Assembly (NCBI GenBank): GCA_019243595.1
Contig: JAFAUA010000379.1
Span: 1 to 10,251 of the forward strand
DNA length: 10,251 nucleotides
DNA from: Acidimicrobiia bacterium
GTDB taxonomy: Bacteria; Actinomycetota; Acidimicrobiia; Acidimicrobiales; AC-14
Direction of reading: 5' to 3'
Positions 1 to 7,421 of the stretch are shown one piece after another. The translations under genes and the position numbers were made by a program. Position 1 is the first letter of the stretch. The number at the start of each line of letters is the position of its first letter. Under the pieces are notes generated by a model. That model was not told the origin of the DNA, did no database searches, and saw only the letters and a program-made list of their open reading frames with translations.

Positions 1-2079
1 GACTGTGCCGCCGAGGTCGAGTTCGAGCACGAGGGTCACCTGTACCTGGTGCGGCGCACGATCTCGGGCGTCAACTCCACCGTCAAGGCCGAAGCCCACG
101 CCGACGGTCTCCAGGTCGCCGAGGGTGTGCGCGACACCGCCCGCTACGTCCGCTCGATCCTCGGCATGGACGACGCTGCCTTCCGGGCGTCGGTGTTCGC
201 CGAGCAGAAGCAGATCGCCAGCTTCAGCGGCCAGACGCCGGCCGAACGGCGCAAGCTCGTGCTGCAGCTGCTCGGCATCACGCCGGTCGATGCGGCCAAG
301 GACCAGGCCCGCAAGGACGGGCGAATGGCGATGGAGCAGTACACGCGGGCCCGCGATCTCCTGCCCGACGTCGAGAAGGCCAAGGCCGATGTCGCCGACG
401 CCGAGACCGTCGCCAAGGCGGCGGCTGAGAAAGAGACGGCGGCCGCCAAGGAGCTAGCGCAGGCCGAAGAAGCCCACACAGCGGCGCGGAAGGCGCACGA
501 CGTACTCGTGGTGACGCGCAACGAGTACGACCGCATCGTTGCCGAGGGCAAGGCGACCAAGGTGGAGTTCGAGCGGGCCGAGAAGCGGTTGAAGGAGCTC
601 GAGACCGAGCTGCAGGGCCTGGCCGAGGCCGCCGAGGCGCTGACCAAGCTCGAGCCCGACGCTGCCGGCCTTGCCCAGGCGGAGCAGCGACTGACGGCAG
701 TGCAGGCCGTCGACCGGGCGCGCACGGCGCTCGCCGAGATCCCCGTGCTCGAAGAACCGGCCCGACCCGACGAAGCGGTCTTCGACTCGGCGCGCGCCGA
801 GGCCGAGGGCGCGGGCCGGCAGCTTGCCGAGGTCGAGGGCCGCATGAAGGCGGCTGCCGACGAGCTCAGCCGCGCCAAGGAGATGGTCCACCGAGCTTCG
901 GCGCTCTCCGGCGAGGCCGACTGCCCCTTGTGCGGCCAGGCCCTAGGTGACGCCTTCGAGCAGGTGCAACAGCACCGGGCTGACGAGCTCTCCCGCGCCG
1001 AAGCCACCACTGCCGAGCTGACGGCTCAGCAGAAGGCGCTCGCCAAGACCGTGGCCGCCGCGGTCACGGAGGCCGAGCGGCAGGCGAAGGCGTTGAAGAA
1101 GACGCAAGAGGTGTGGGTCGCACACGAGAAGGCGCTCGAGCGGCGCACGGCAGCCGAGAAGGCGTTGGCCGACGCGTTGCGAGGGCTCGAGCCCGCGCCC
1201 GAGCCCGACGAAGGCCGCGTGCTGGCCGCCGACGTCGACCGACGGCGCAAGGCGCAGACCCAGTGCGAAGTCCTCCGTGACCGGCTCGGTCGTCGGCCCG
1301 AGGTCGAGGCCGAGCTGCGCACCGCGCGCGAGCACGTCGGCGAACTCACGGGCACCCTGCAGACCCTGCGCGAGAAGGTGGCTGCCCCCGCCTGTAAGCC
1401 CGAACAGCTCGACGCCGCGGCCAAGAAGCTGGAGGGGGCCGAGGCAGCGATGGTGATGGCTCGGCAGGCCGCGCAAGCGGCGGGCATCAAGGCCGCCGAG
1501 TCCCGCGCCATCGCCCAGCAGACGGCGAAGCGCCTGGCCGACGCCGTCGAGCAGCACGCCAAGATCGCCGACCTCGCCGAGGACGCCCGCCACCTGAGCA
1601 AGCTCGGCGAGCTGTTGAACGTCTTCCGCAACAACCTGGTCGCCACCGTCGGTCCGCGCCTGTCGGCGCAGGCTGCCGACCTGTTCGCCGAGCTCACCGA
1701 TCACGAGTACGACCTTCTCGAGGTCGACCCCGAGAGCTACGAGATCCAGATCCACGACGCCGGCCGCGTCTACGGCATGGACCGCTTCTCCGGCTCCGAG
1801 ACCGACCTCGCCAACCTCGCCCTGCGCGTCGCCATCAGCGAGCACGTGCGGTTCCAGTCGGGTGGCACGGTCGGTCTGCTCGTGCTCGACGAGGTCTTCG
1901 GGCCCCTCGACGCCGACCGCAAGGAGCGCATGCTGCTCGCCCTCGAGCGCCTGAAGGCCCGCTTCCGCCAGGTGCTGGTCGTTACCCACGACACCGAGGT
2001 CAAAGAGCAGTTGCCGTCGGCCATCGAAGTCGTCAAGCTTCCTGGTCGTCGAGCAACAGCGAGACTCATCGGCGCCTGA
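1..2079 (+). CDS. sbcC: SbcC/Rad50-like ATPase, 5'-truncated by window edge
   Basis: Large subunit of an SbcCD/Mre11-Rad50-type nuclease complex, an ABC ATPase that tethers and processes DNA ends. The frame is open from base 1, giving 692 residues of the C-terminal part; the N-terminus with Walker A lies outside the window. Visible in order: a Q-loop-like segment (EQKQ, about residues 68-71); a long Ala/Glu/Lys/Arg-rich coiled coil; a zinc-hook CPLC at residues 308-311 (codons at 922-933); the returning coil; an ABC signature FSGSE (596-600, usually LSGGE); Walker B LLVLDE ending with the Asp-Glu pair at 630-631; the D-loop just after it; and a switch His in VVTHD at about 663. The coils are short compared with E. 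coli SbcC. sbcD would be expected upstream, outside the window. Family assignment is firm; SbcC rather than another Rad50-like subtype is likely. Confidence 0.88.
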   Translation, partial: DCAAEVEFEHEGHLYLVRRTISGVNSTVKAEAHADGLQVAEGVRDTARYVRSILGMDDAAFRASVFAEQKQIASFSGQTPAERRKLVLQLLGITPVDAAKDQARKDGRMAMEQYTRARDLLPDVEKAKADVADAETVAKAAAEKETAAAKELAQAEEAHTAARKAHDVLVVTRNEYDRIVAEGKATKVEFERAEKRLKELETELQGLAEAAEALTKLEPDAAGLAQAEQRLTAVQAVDRARTALAEIPVLEEPARPDEAVFDSARAEAEGAGRQLAEVEGRMKAAADELSRAKEMVHRASALSGEADCPLCGQALGDAFEQVQQHRADELSRAEATTAELTAQQKALAKTVAAAVTEAERQAKALKKTQEVWVAHEKALERRTAAEKALADALRGLEPAPEPDEGRVLAADVDRRRKAQTQCEVLRDRLGRRPEVEAELRTAREHVGELTGTLQTLREKVAAPACKPEQLDAAAKKLEGAEAAMVMARQAAQAAGIKAAESRAIAQQTAKRLADAVEQHAKIADLAEDARHLSKLGELLNVFRNNLVATVGPRLSAQAADLFAELTDHEYDLLEVDPESYEIQIHDAGRVYGMDRFSGSETDLANLALRVAISEHVRFQSGGTVGLLVLDEVFGPLDADRKERMLLALERLKARFRQVLVVTHDTEVKEQLPSAIEVVKLPGRRATARLIGA

Positions 2080-2131
2080 GAGAGCAGCGGCAGAGGGCGA
2101 CGCCCTTGCCGCTTTCGATCGGCGCGTCTAC

Positions 2132-3586
2132 GTGGTCGCCGGTGCGACGTTCGCCCTGTTCATGGCGTTGGCCGCCCGCTACGGCTGGCATCGCGACGAG
2201 CTCTACTTCCTGCAGTGCGCGCACCACCTGGCCGCGAGCTACGTCGACCAGCCGATTCTGACCCCGCTCCTGGCGCGCGTATCGCTGATGCTGTTCGGCC
2301 ATTCGCTGGTGGGACTGCGTCTGTTCCCAGCGCTGGCGGCAGCGGGGACGGTGATGGTCGGCGGCCTCCTGGCGCGCGAGCTCGGAGGCAGGCGGACGGC
2401 GCAGCTTTTGTCCGCGGCGGGCGCGGCGACTGCTGGGGTGCTCCTCTCCGTCGACCACTTCCACGGACCGACGGCCTACGACCTTCTGGCCTGGCCGGCC
2501 TTTGCCCTGTTCGTGATCAGGGTCGGACGGACACGCGATCCCCGCTGGTGGGTGCCGGCCGGCGCGGTCGTCGGGCTCGGTCTGGCCAACAAGCACAGCA
2601 TCGGCTTCTTCGTGGCGGCCGTGCTCCTCGGGATGTTGCTGTTCGGCGAACGGCGAGTGTTCCGGTCCTGGTGGTTCCTCGCCGGGGCCGCGATCGTCGT
2701 CCTCTGCACCGTTCCCGACATCATCTGGCAGGCGGACCATGGGTGGGCGACGATCGACATGACCCGCCGCCTCAACCAGAAGTACGGCGGCCTTGGTGGG
2801 TTCGCCCAGTTCGTGCCGTCCCAGTTCGTGATGCCCAATCCGGCGATGACGGGCGTATGGATCGCCGGACTCTTGGCGCTGTGGCGGTCGCGTGTCCCGG
2901 TCAGACGCTCGCTCGTCTTCGCCTACGTGTTGCTGTTCCTGTTCTTCGGGCTCACGGGTGGGAAGCACGCCTACTACCTGGCCGCCGTGTATTTCGTTCT
3001 CGTCGCCGCCGGCGCCGTCGTGCTCGAGGAGCGGGCCGGCGAGCTGTCACGTCATCGAACGCTGCTCGTGTGGATGGCGATCGTCACGGTTGGTGCGTTG
3101 CCCATCGCATTACCCGTCCTGCCAGCGTCCGACGTCGGGTGGACGGCGGGTATCAATCAGGTCGGCGTCGAGACCATCGGGTGGCCGGACTTCCTGCGCA
3201 CGGTGTCGGGCGTCTGGCATTCCCTCCCCACCGACGAGCGCACAAACGCGGTGATCTTCACCGCCGATTACGGCGAGGCGGGCGCCATCAACGAGTTCGG
3301 CGGGAAGTACGGCCTTCCCAAAGCAGTCAGCGGGCAGAACAACTTCGCGCTGTGGGGACCTGGAAACCCACATGCGACGACGGTGATCGCGGTGGCGCCG
3401 GGGCCGAAGGACACGAATGACTACGACAGCTACCTGCGCGACTTCTTCGGCGAGGTGACGACCGTCGCCCGCATCGACAACCGGGCCGGCGTCGAGAACG
3501 AAGAGCGGGGCGGTCACGTCTACATCTGCCGCCGACCGGCGCAGCCCTGGGGCCAGATGTGGCCGCGACTCCAGCACTACGACTGA
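2132..3586 (+). CDS. GT39-family membrane glycosyltransferase
   Basis: A 484-aa polytopic membrane protein of the ArnT/PMT (GT39, PMT_2) type, which transfers a sugar from a polyprenyl-phosphate donor on the outer face of the membrane; donor and acceptor cannot be deduced. After the first hydrophobic helix comes HRDELYFL (residues 20-27) with the Asp-Glu pair typical of the family catalytic loop, then YVDQP (37-41), the HGPTAYDLLAW segment (111-121), GLANKHS (150-156) and a series of hydrophobic helices to about residue 330. A soluble C-terminal part contains DYGEAGAINEFGGKYGLP and a WGPGNP segment seen in relatives. The GTG at 2132 is the first ATG/GTG/TTG after the in-frame stop at 1952, and no Shine-Dalgarno is visible. 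A later ATG at 2162 would remove most of helix 1. It lies 52 bp after sbcC, possibly cotranscribed but functionally unrelated. Confidence 0.85.
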   Translation: MVAGATFALFMALAARYGWHRDELYFLQCAHHLAASYVDQPILTPLLARVSLMLFGHSLVGLRLFPALAAAGTVMVGGLLARELGGRRTAQLLSAAGAATAGVLLSVDHFHGPTAYDLLAWPAFALFVIRVGRTRDPRWWVPAGAVVGLGLANKHSIGFFVAAVLLGMLLFGERRVFRSWWFLAGAAIVVLCTVPDIIWQADHGWATIDMTRRLNQKYGGLGGFAQFVPSQFVMPNPAMTGVWIAGLLALWRSRVPVRRSLVFAYVLLFLFFGLTGGKHAYYLAAVYFVLVAAGAVVLEERAGELSRHRTLLVWMAIVTVGALPIALPVLPASDVGWTAGINQVGVETIGWPDFLRTVSGVWHSLPTDERTNAVIFTADYGEAGAINEFGGKYGLPKAVSGQNNFALWGPGNPHATTVIAVAPGPKDTNDYDSYLRDFFGEVTTVARIDNRAGVENEERGGHVYICRRPAQPWGQMWPRLQHYD

Positions 3587-3607
3587 GGAGCGCCGGAGCC
3601 GACCGCT

Positions 3608-3613
3608 TAGCCT
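3608..3613 (+). promoter_or_regulatory. Putative -10 element for leaderless epoxide hydrolase gene
   Basis: TAGCCT lies exactly 7 nt before the GTG at 3621, with no Shine-Dalgarno in between. A start site about 7 nt below a TANNNT box would place the first transcribed base at the start codon, as in actinobacterial leaderless mRNAs. No good -35 is visible. The same arrangement occurs before gpsA, cofC and the zinc-ribbon gene. Confidence 0.4.
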
Positions 3614-3620
3614 CCGCCGG

Positions 3621-4451
3621 GTGAACGAGTTCCGCAACGGGGACCTGGTCTTCGACGTTCGTGACGAGGGACCAGAGACCGGCGAGGTCGTCATCCTCCT
3701 GCACGGGTTCCCGCAGACGAAGGAAGCGTGGGATGACGTCGTGCCCGGCTTGGTCGCTGCCGATTACCGGGTGCTGGCGCCGGATCAGCGGGGGTACTCG
3801 CGGCGCGCGCGACCGAGCGGTCGACGCTCCTACACGGGCGAGAACCTGGTTGGCGATGTGCTGGCGCTTGCCGACGCGGCCGGAGCCGAGCGGTTCCATG
3901 TGGTCGGCCACGACTGGGGTGGGGCCGTGGCCTGGTACCTCGCGATGTGGCACCCAGACCGGTTGCGCAGCGCGACGGTGCTTGCGACACCGCACCCGGC
4001 GGCCTTTCGTCGAGCGCTGCTCACGAGCACCCAGATCTTCCGCTCGTGGTACTTCCTCGTGTTCCAACTGCCGCGGCTGCCTGAATGGATGACGACGTCG
4101 GCAGTCGGCGGGCCTCGCTTCCGCAAGGCACTCGTCCGCTCCGGACTCCCCGAGCGGAAGGTCGATGCCTACCTGAGCGTCCTCAGCGAGCCAGGCGCGG
4201 CGACGAGCATCGTGAACTGGTACCGCGCCGCGGCGCTCACTGCGCCTTCGCAGCTCGCCGAGCTGGTCACCGTGCCGACGCTGTATGTGTACGGCACCCA
4301 CGACGTCGCCCTCGGGCGGCGGGGCGCCGAGCTGACGAAGCGCTTCGTCACCGGGCCCTACCGGTACGAGCCGCTCGACGCCTCGCACTGGATGCCGGAA
4401 GAGATCCCCGAGGTCGTGACCAAGCTCATCGTCGAGCACATCGGCTCCTAG
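3621..4451 (+). CDS. Alpha/beta hydrolase, epoxide hydrolase-like
   Basis: A 276-aa soluble alpha/beta hydrolase of the epoxide hydrolase/haloalkane dehalogenase branch. It has the oxyanion-hole motif HGFP (28-31), a nucleophile elbow GHDWGG with Asp98 instead of Ser, a catalytic acid Asp228 (YGTHD) and His256 (DASHW). Two cap tyrosines in suitable positions (Tyr144 in RSWYF, Tyr201 in NWYR) and ATPHP after the elbow strand favour an epoxide hydrolase, which opens epoxides through a covalent alkyl-enzyme ester, over a dehalogenase. The natural substrate is unknown. The GTG start at 3621 lies 34 bp after the glycosyltransferase stop and fits the family N-terminus. Its TAG stop overlaps the presumed promoter of the next gene. 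An Asp-nucleophile dehalogenase is the main alternative. Confidence 0.86.
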   Translation: MNEFRNGDLVFDVRDEGPETGEVVILLHGFPQTKEAWDDVVPGLVAADYRVLAPDQRGYSRRARPSGRRSYTGENLVGDVLALADAAGAERFHVVGHDWGGAVAWYLAMWHPDRLRSATVLATPHPAAFRRALLTSTQIFRSWYFLVFQLPRLPEWMTTSAVGGPRFRKALVRSGLPERKVDAYLSVLSEPGAATSIVNWYRAAALTAPSQLAELVTVPTLYVYGTHDVALGRRGAELTKRFVTGPYRYEPLDASHWMPEEIPEVVTKLIVEHIGS

Positions 4452-4454
4452 CCT
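4449..4454 (+). promoter_or_regulatory. Putative -10 element before zinc-ribbon gene
   Basis: TAGCCT, identical to the box at 3608, overlaps the epoxide hydrolase stop codon and lies 8 nt before the GTG at 4463. It would allow a leaderless transcript for the zinc-ribbon/HAD/hydrolase genes independent of the upstream gene. Because TAG is also the stop codon, the match could be chance. Confidence 0.3.
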
Positions 4455-4462
4455 CGGGCGCT

Positions 4463-4786
4463 GTGCGCTGCCTGTGGTGCCACAAGGACGTCGAGGAAGG
4501 GTGGGCGTTCTGCCCGGACTGCGGTGGTGACCTCGTCGGCGATGCCGCGGCTGGTGCAGGCACAGCGAGGTACAGGCCTGCGGGGGCCACGCCCTTCGAT
4601 CCCTTCGTCATCGCCTCGGTACGTCATGTGTCGGCCACCGGGCCACTCGTACTTTCGGCGTCGACGGCCGCGTCGAGGCGAACCTCCAGTCGGAGGGCCA
4701 TGCAGTGGTGTGTCACGACCTGGATGGCAGTGAGCTCTTTCGACTCGAACGGTATGAGCCGATGGCTGGCGCGGTCGTGGCGTTAG
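4463..4786 (+). CDS. Zinc-ribbon protein, N-terminal part (frame-disrupted gene)
   Basis: Starts at a GTG 11 nt after the epoxide hydrolase stop. The first residues form a compact zinc ribbon with two CxxC pairs (Cys3/Cys6 and Cys17/Cys20), followed by a linker and a short hydrophobic strand-like segment. G/C-ending codons hold in this frame only to about 4654. Beyond that the frame reads Ser/Arg-rich, coding-unlike sequence to the stop at 4784-4786, while the frame one base back becomes convincingly coding. I read this as the 5' part of one gene of about 226 residues that continues in the next entry. Zinc binding is predicted; the partner and function are unknown. The alternative is a genuine 107-aa protein, which I consider less likely. 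Confidence 0.6.
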   Translation: MRCLWCHKDVEEGWAFCPDCGGDLVGDAAAGAGTARYRPAGATPFDPFVIASVRHVSATGPLVLSASTAASRRTSSRRAMQWCVTTWMAVSSFDSNGMSRWLARSWR

Positions 4787-5142
4787 CCGCGAACGGTCCG
4801 GTCGCGACCTACGTGCCTGAGAATGCGACCGACCTCCTCGTCCGTGACGGCACCAGTGCCCCGGTAGCGGTCCTGCACCTCCAGCGCGGTACGGACGATC
4901 ACTACGACCTGGTGGAGACAGCTCGCAAGCGCCGTCTGGCCGCAGTCTGGCGGGACAACTTCCCTCTGCGAGACGCGTTCGACGATCGGTGGACGCTGCT
5001 GCCTGTCTCAGGCTCTCTTCCGATCGACACTCTTGGCCTGGTCGCCCTTCCCGTTGTGTGCGCGGCGCGCTTCCCGAGCACACCACGACCGGCGGACAGC
5101 CGCCAGGGCGTCGTGCCGGGTTCTTTGGACGTGTTGCGCTGA
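4654..5142 (+). CDS. C-terminal part of the zinc-ribbon protein
   Basis: This frame carries good actinobacterial codon use from about 4654 to the TGA at 5140-5142, giving about 162 residues. No ATG/GTG/TTG occurs until GTG 4705, so on its own it would start inside a strand-rich domain, in keeping with a missing base upstream rather than a separate gene. The protein is beta-rich with alternating hydrophobics: a segment FGVDGRVEANL, a central part ending in VRDGTSAPVAVLHLQ, a WRDNF stretch, and a C-terminal hydrophobic LGLVALPVVCAARF. That layout loosely recalls LURP-one/tubby-like folds, an impression and not an assignment. The stop shares its last base with the next start (TGATG), so the gene is probably coupled to the HAD phosphatase. 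If it is expressed alone, the annotated start would be 4705. Confidence 0.6.
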   Translation, partial: FGVDGRVEANLQSEGHAVVCHDLDGSELFRLERYEPMAGAVVALAANGPVATYVPENATDLLVRDGTSAPVAVLHLQRGTDDHYDLVETARKRRLAAVWRDNFPLRDAFDDRWTLLPVSGSLPIDTLGLVALPVVCAARFPSTPRPADSRQGVVPGSLDVLR

Positions 5143-5882
5143 TGGCCTGGATCCTCGACCTCGACGGCGTGCTTTGGCTGAGCGACGAGCCCATACCGGG
5201 CTCGGCCGATGCTGTCGCCCGTCTGCGCGACAGAGGCGAGCGCGTGCTGTTCGTGTCGAACAACTCCTCGGCGCGCGTCGACGAGTACCTGGCGAAGCTC
5301 GAGCGCGTGGGTGTCCCGGCAGGACCCGACGATCTCGTCACCTCGGGCCAGGCCGCGGCGAGCCTGCTGGAGCCGGGGGAGACCGCACTCGTGTGTGCAG
5401 GCGAGGGCGTCGACGAAGCGCTTCGGGCGCGCGGCGTGCGCACCGTGGAGGACGGCGACGCGGACGCGGTTGTCGTCGGCTGGCACCGGGACTTCAACTA
5501 CGAGGGGCTGACGCGGGCCGCCACGGCGGTGATGGCCGGCGCTCGGCTCATCGGAACCAACGACGACGCCACCTATCCGACACCGGAGGGTCCGATCCCG
5601 GGAGGAGGCGCCATCCTGGGGGCAGTTGCGATCGCCGCCGGGGTGGACCCGACCGTGGCCGGCAAGCCGCACGCCCCGATGGTGCACCTGGTGGAAGCAC
5701 GACTGGGCGACGTCGACGGCTCGAGGGTGGTCGGCGACCGGCCTTCGACCGACGGCCTGTTCGCAGTCGCCCTTGGCGTGCCGTTCGCCCTCGTGCTCAG
5801 CGGAGTCACCAAAGAAGGGGATCTTCCCGTCGATCCCGAACCCACTGAGGTCGCTGCCGACCTCTCTTCTCTGGTGAGATGA
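5142..5882 (+). CDS. HAD-IIA family phosphatase
   Basis: A 246-aa cytoplasmic haloacid-dehalogenase-superfamily phosphatase of subclass IIA (NagD / p-nitrophenylphosphatase / phosphoglycolate phosphatase type). Motif I is DLDGVLW with nucleophile Asp6 and acid Asp8, followed by the typical IPG; motif II is SNNSS (39-43); motif III has Lys175 in GKPHAPM; and motif IV is GDRPSTD (198-204) with the Mg-binding acids. The IIA cap lies between motifs II and III. Length fits the family. The substrate cannot be read from sequence; sugar phosphates, glycerol phosphate or phosphoglycolate are all possible. ATG 5142 overlaps the preceding stop (TGATG), and the end overlaps the next start (ATGA), both signs of translational coupling. 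The frame is open further upstream to about 4989, but that part lies over the previous gene in another frame. Confidence 0.88.
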   Translation: MAWILDLDGVLWLSDEPIPGSADAVARLRDRGERVLFVSNNSSARVDEYLAKLERVGVPAGPDDLVTSGQAAASLLEPGETALVCAGEGVDEALRARGVRTVEDGDADAVVVGWHRDFNYEGLTRAATAVMAGARLIGTNDDATYPTPEGPIPGGGAILGAVAIAAGVDPTVAGKPHAPMVHLVEARLGDVDGSRVVGDRPSTDGLFAVALGVPFALVLSGVTKEGDLPVDPEPTEVAADLSSLVR

Positions 5883-6856
5883 CTCCTATGCCGATCCCTA
5901 CCGCCCACGAGTACGCCATCTGGCCCAAGGACCGGACGGTCACCGTCTCCGACGGCACGCCGATCGCCTACACGGTGGTCGGGGACGGACCGAAGACGCC
6001 GATCCTCTTCGTCAACGGGTGGACGTGCAGCGACGCCTACTGGGCGGGCATCGGACCGGGGATGGTCGACGATGGCCACCCGACGATCTTCATGGACACC
6101 CGCGGCCACGGGGAATCCGGCTTGCCGCGCGACCCGGGGTTCCTGGCCCGCAAGCTCCGCAGCGAAGACGTGAGCACCGAGCGGCTGGCACGGGATGTGC
6201 TCGAGGTCATCGACGACCTCGGGCTTGAACGCGTCGCTCTGTCCGGGCACTCACTCGGCGTGCAGATCATCGTCGAGGCCTGCCGGCTGGCGCCCGATCG
6301 AGTGGCGGCGCTGATGCCGGTAGCCGGCACCTTCGAGAACCCGGTGCGGACGTTCGCCGACATTGGCATCTTCGACCGGGTGTATCCGGTGGCCGACATC
6401 CTTCTCGGCGTTTTCCCGTTCGCCTTCCTCAAGCCGTTCAACAAGCCGATCGCCAACCCCGATGTCGGCGTGAAGCTGGTGCGCCTGATCAGGGTCGCGG
6501 GGCCGAAGGTCACAGCCGAGGGGTTGGCGCCCCACCTCAAGCAGATCGTCGAGCTCGACTTCTCGGTGCTCTTCAAGATGATGGGACAGCAGCGCAAGCA
6601 CGAGAGCGCCGACTTCCTGCCGAGGATCGCGGCGCCGACCCTGATCCTCGCGGGCCGCAAGGACCTGTTCACCCCGCCGAGTGTGCAGCAGAAGATGGCC
6701 GACTCGATTCCCGACAGCGAGATTGTGTGGTTCGAGGAGGGCGGCCACATGCTGCCCATCGAGGAGCCCGAGGGCATCGTCGAGGCCATGCGTGACTTCA
6801 TGGCCCGGCGCGTCGAAGCCGAGGCGCCGGCTCAGGAAAAGTCGGGCTGGGCGTAG
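5879..6856 (+). CDS. Alpha/beta hydrolase (serine)
   Basis: A 325-aa alpha/beta hydrolase with a classical triad: Ser125 in the GHSLG elbow, Asp262 in GRKDLF and His290 in GGHMLP. NGW at 46-48 stands in for the usual HG oxyanion motif. A cap domain with several hydrophobic helices (about 160-235) precedes the acid residue. No signal peptide is seen, so it is probably cytoplasmic. An esterase, lipase or C-C hydrolase role is possible; the substrate is unknown. ATG 5879 overlaps the HAD stop in ATGA. ATG 5888 is an attractive alternative because GGTGAG at 5873-5878 would be a Shine-Dalgarno 9 nt before it, giving 322 residues. The 3' end overlaps the convergent lipoprotein gene by 25 bp. Unlike the hydrolase at 3621, the nucleophile here is Ser, so the two are not recent duplicates. 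Confidence 0.86.
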   Translation: MTPMPIPTAHEYAIWPKDRTVTVSDGTPIAYTVVGDGPKTPILFVNGWTCSDAYWAGIGPGMVDDGHPTIFMDTRGHGESGLPRDPGFLARKLRSEDVSTERLARDVLEVIDDLGLERVALSGHSLGVQIIVEACRLAPDRVAALMPVAGTFENPVRTFADIGIFDRVYPVADILLGVFPFAFLKPFNKPIANPDVGVKLVRLIRVAGPKVTAEGLAPHLKQIVELDFSVLFKMMGQQRKHESADFLPRIAAPTLILAGRKDLFTPPSVQQKMADSIPDSEIVWFEEGGHMLPIEEPEGIVEAMRDFMARRVEAEAPAQEKSGWA

Positions 6857-7323
6857 ACCAGAGGGTCGGACGTGAGCGCCCGGCGCCGCGGGGCGCACGC
6901 GTCGTCGGGCTCGGTGAGCAAGATCTTGTTCTTGGGGCTGACCTGGATCCGGTAGACGCCGTCGGCTGACCCGCACCCCTTGGTGTCCGAGAACGTGATG
7001 TGGTCGGCGTCGAGGACGAAACTGCCGCCCATCGCGTTGGCCACCGGTGAGATGAGGGCGTACGAACCCGTCTTGCGCAGTTCCAAAGTGTTCTGACGCA
7101 CGGTTCGCCAGATTCCAGTCACGTCGTCGATGGTCTTCGGCGTTGCTAGGGGCCCGGGATGCGTGGGTATGGCTGAGTTGCTGGTGCACGCGACGAGCGC
7201 GCAAAGCGCGCACAACGCGAGTGCGATCGCGCACGCGCGCCGCGACGTTGCAACTCGACAGCACGCGTTGTTCTTCGTACCCACGACGCGCGCGGGTCTA
7301 TCCAACGCGCTTGCACAATCCAT
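6832..7323 (-). CDS. Small predicted lipoprotein
   Basis: From the ATG at 7323 this encodes 163 residues with a hydrophobic signal segment (about 30-45) ending in a lipobox LVAC, so Cys46 would be lipidated and the protein anchored outside the membrane. The mature part has GIWR early, alternating strand-like segments and two cysteines (117 and 143) in KGCGSADGVYRI and DDAC, resembling small lipocalin-like actinobacterial lipoproteins. That resemblance is from memory and weak; the function is unknown. The start is uncertain: the frame is open to 7539, and GTG 7284 would give a more usual short n-region. The signal-peptide codons lie in GCGC-rich DNA, including two GCGCGC copies at 7197-7211, unlike the mature part. 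The stop lies inside the end of the convergent hydrolase gene. Confidence 0.68.
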   Translation of the reverse strand: MDCASALDRPARVVGTKNNACCRVATSRRACAIALALCALCALVACTSNSAIPTHPGPLATPKTIDDVTGIWRTVRQNTLELRKTGSYALISPVANAMGGSFVLDADHITFSDTKGCGSADGVYRIQVSPKNKILLTEPDDACAPRRRALTSDPLVYAQPDFS

Positions 7324-7350
7324 AGTCAGTTCTCGGCGCGCACAAGCAGT

Positions 7351-7360
7351 GAACGCGTTC
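7351..7360. repeat. 10-bp perfect palindrome
   Basis: GAACGCGTTC is self-complementary over all 10 bases and lies 28 bp upstream of the proposed lipoprotein ATG. It could be a dimeric regulator site; nothing identifies the regulator. Confidence 0.35.
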
Positions 7361-7372
7361 TGTTGCATCTTG

Positions 7373-7391
7373 TGCACGCGCGACGCGTGCA
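7373..7391. repeat. Perfect 8-bp inverted repeat, 3-nt loop
   Basis: TGCACGCG at 7373-7380 and CGCGTGCA at 7384-7391 are exact reverse complements separated by CGA. The tight loop would allow a hairpin or cruciform. There is no T-run, so it is not a typical terminator. Confidence 0.5.
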
Positions 7392-7421
7392 TGACGAACA
7401 ATGAACGAAATTGATCGGACA

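Noticed and set aside
943..1989. 348-codon minus-strand ORF across the sbcC gene
   Set aside because: Antisense shadow: the sense strand carries the zinc hook, ABC signature and Walker B, and the antisense translation is low-complexity Gly/Leu/Val-rich with no motif.
2215..3420. 401-codon plus-strand ORF overlapping the glycosyltransferase, with a 300-codon antisense ORF at 2066-2968
   Set aside because: Both are Arg/Gly/Pro-rich frame shadows typical of high-GC DNA; the frame from 2132 has membrane helices and GT39 motifs.
3327..4439. 370-codon minus-strand ORF across the epoxide hydrolase gene
   Set aside because: The sense frame has a complete catalytic triad; the antisense product is Arg/His/Pro-rich without motifs.
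6878..6898. GCGCCC/GGGCGC inverted repeat near the lipoprotein 3' end, considered as a terminator
   Set aside because: It lies within the coding region, has a short GC-only stem and no T-run; likely chance in high-GC sequence.
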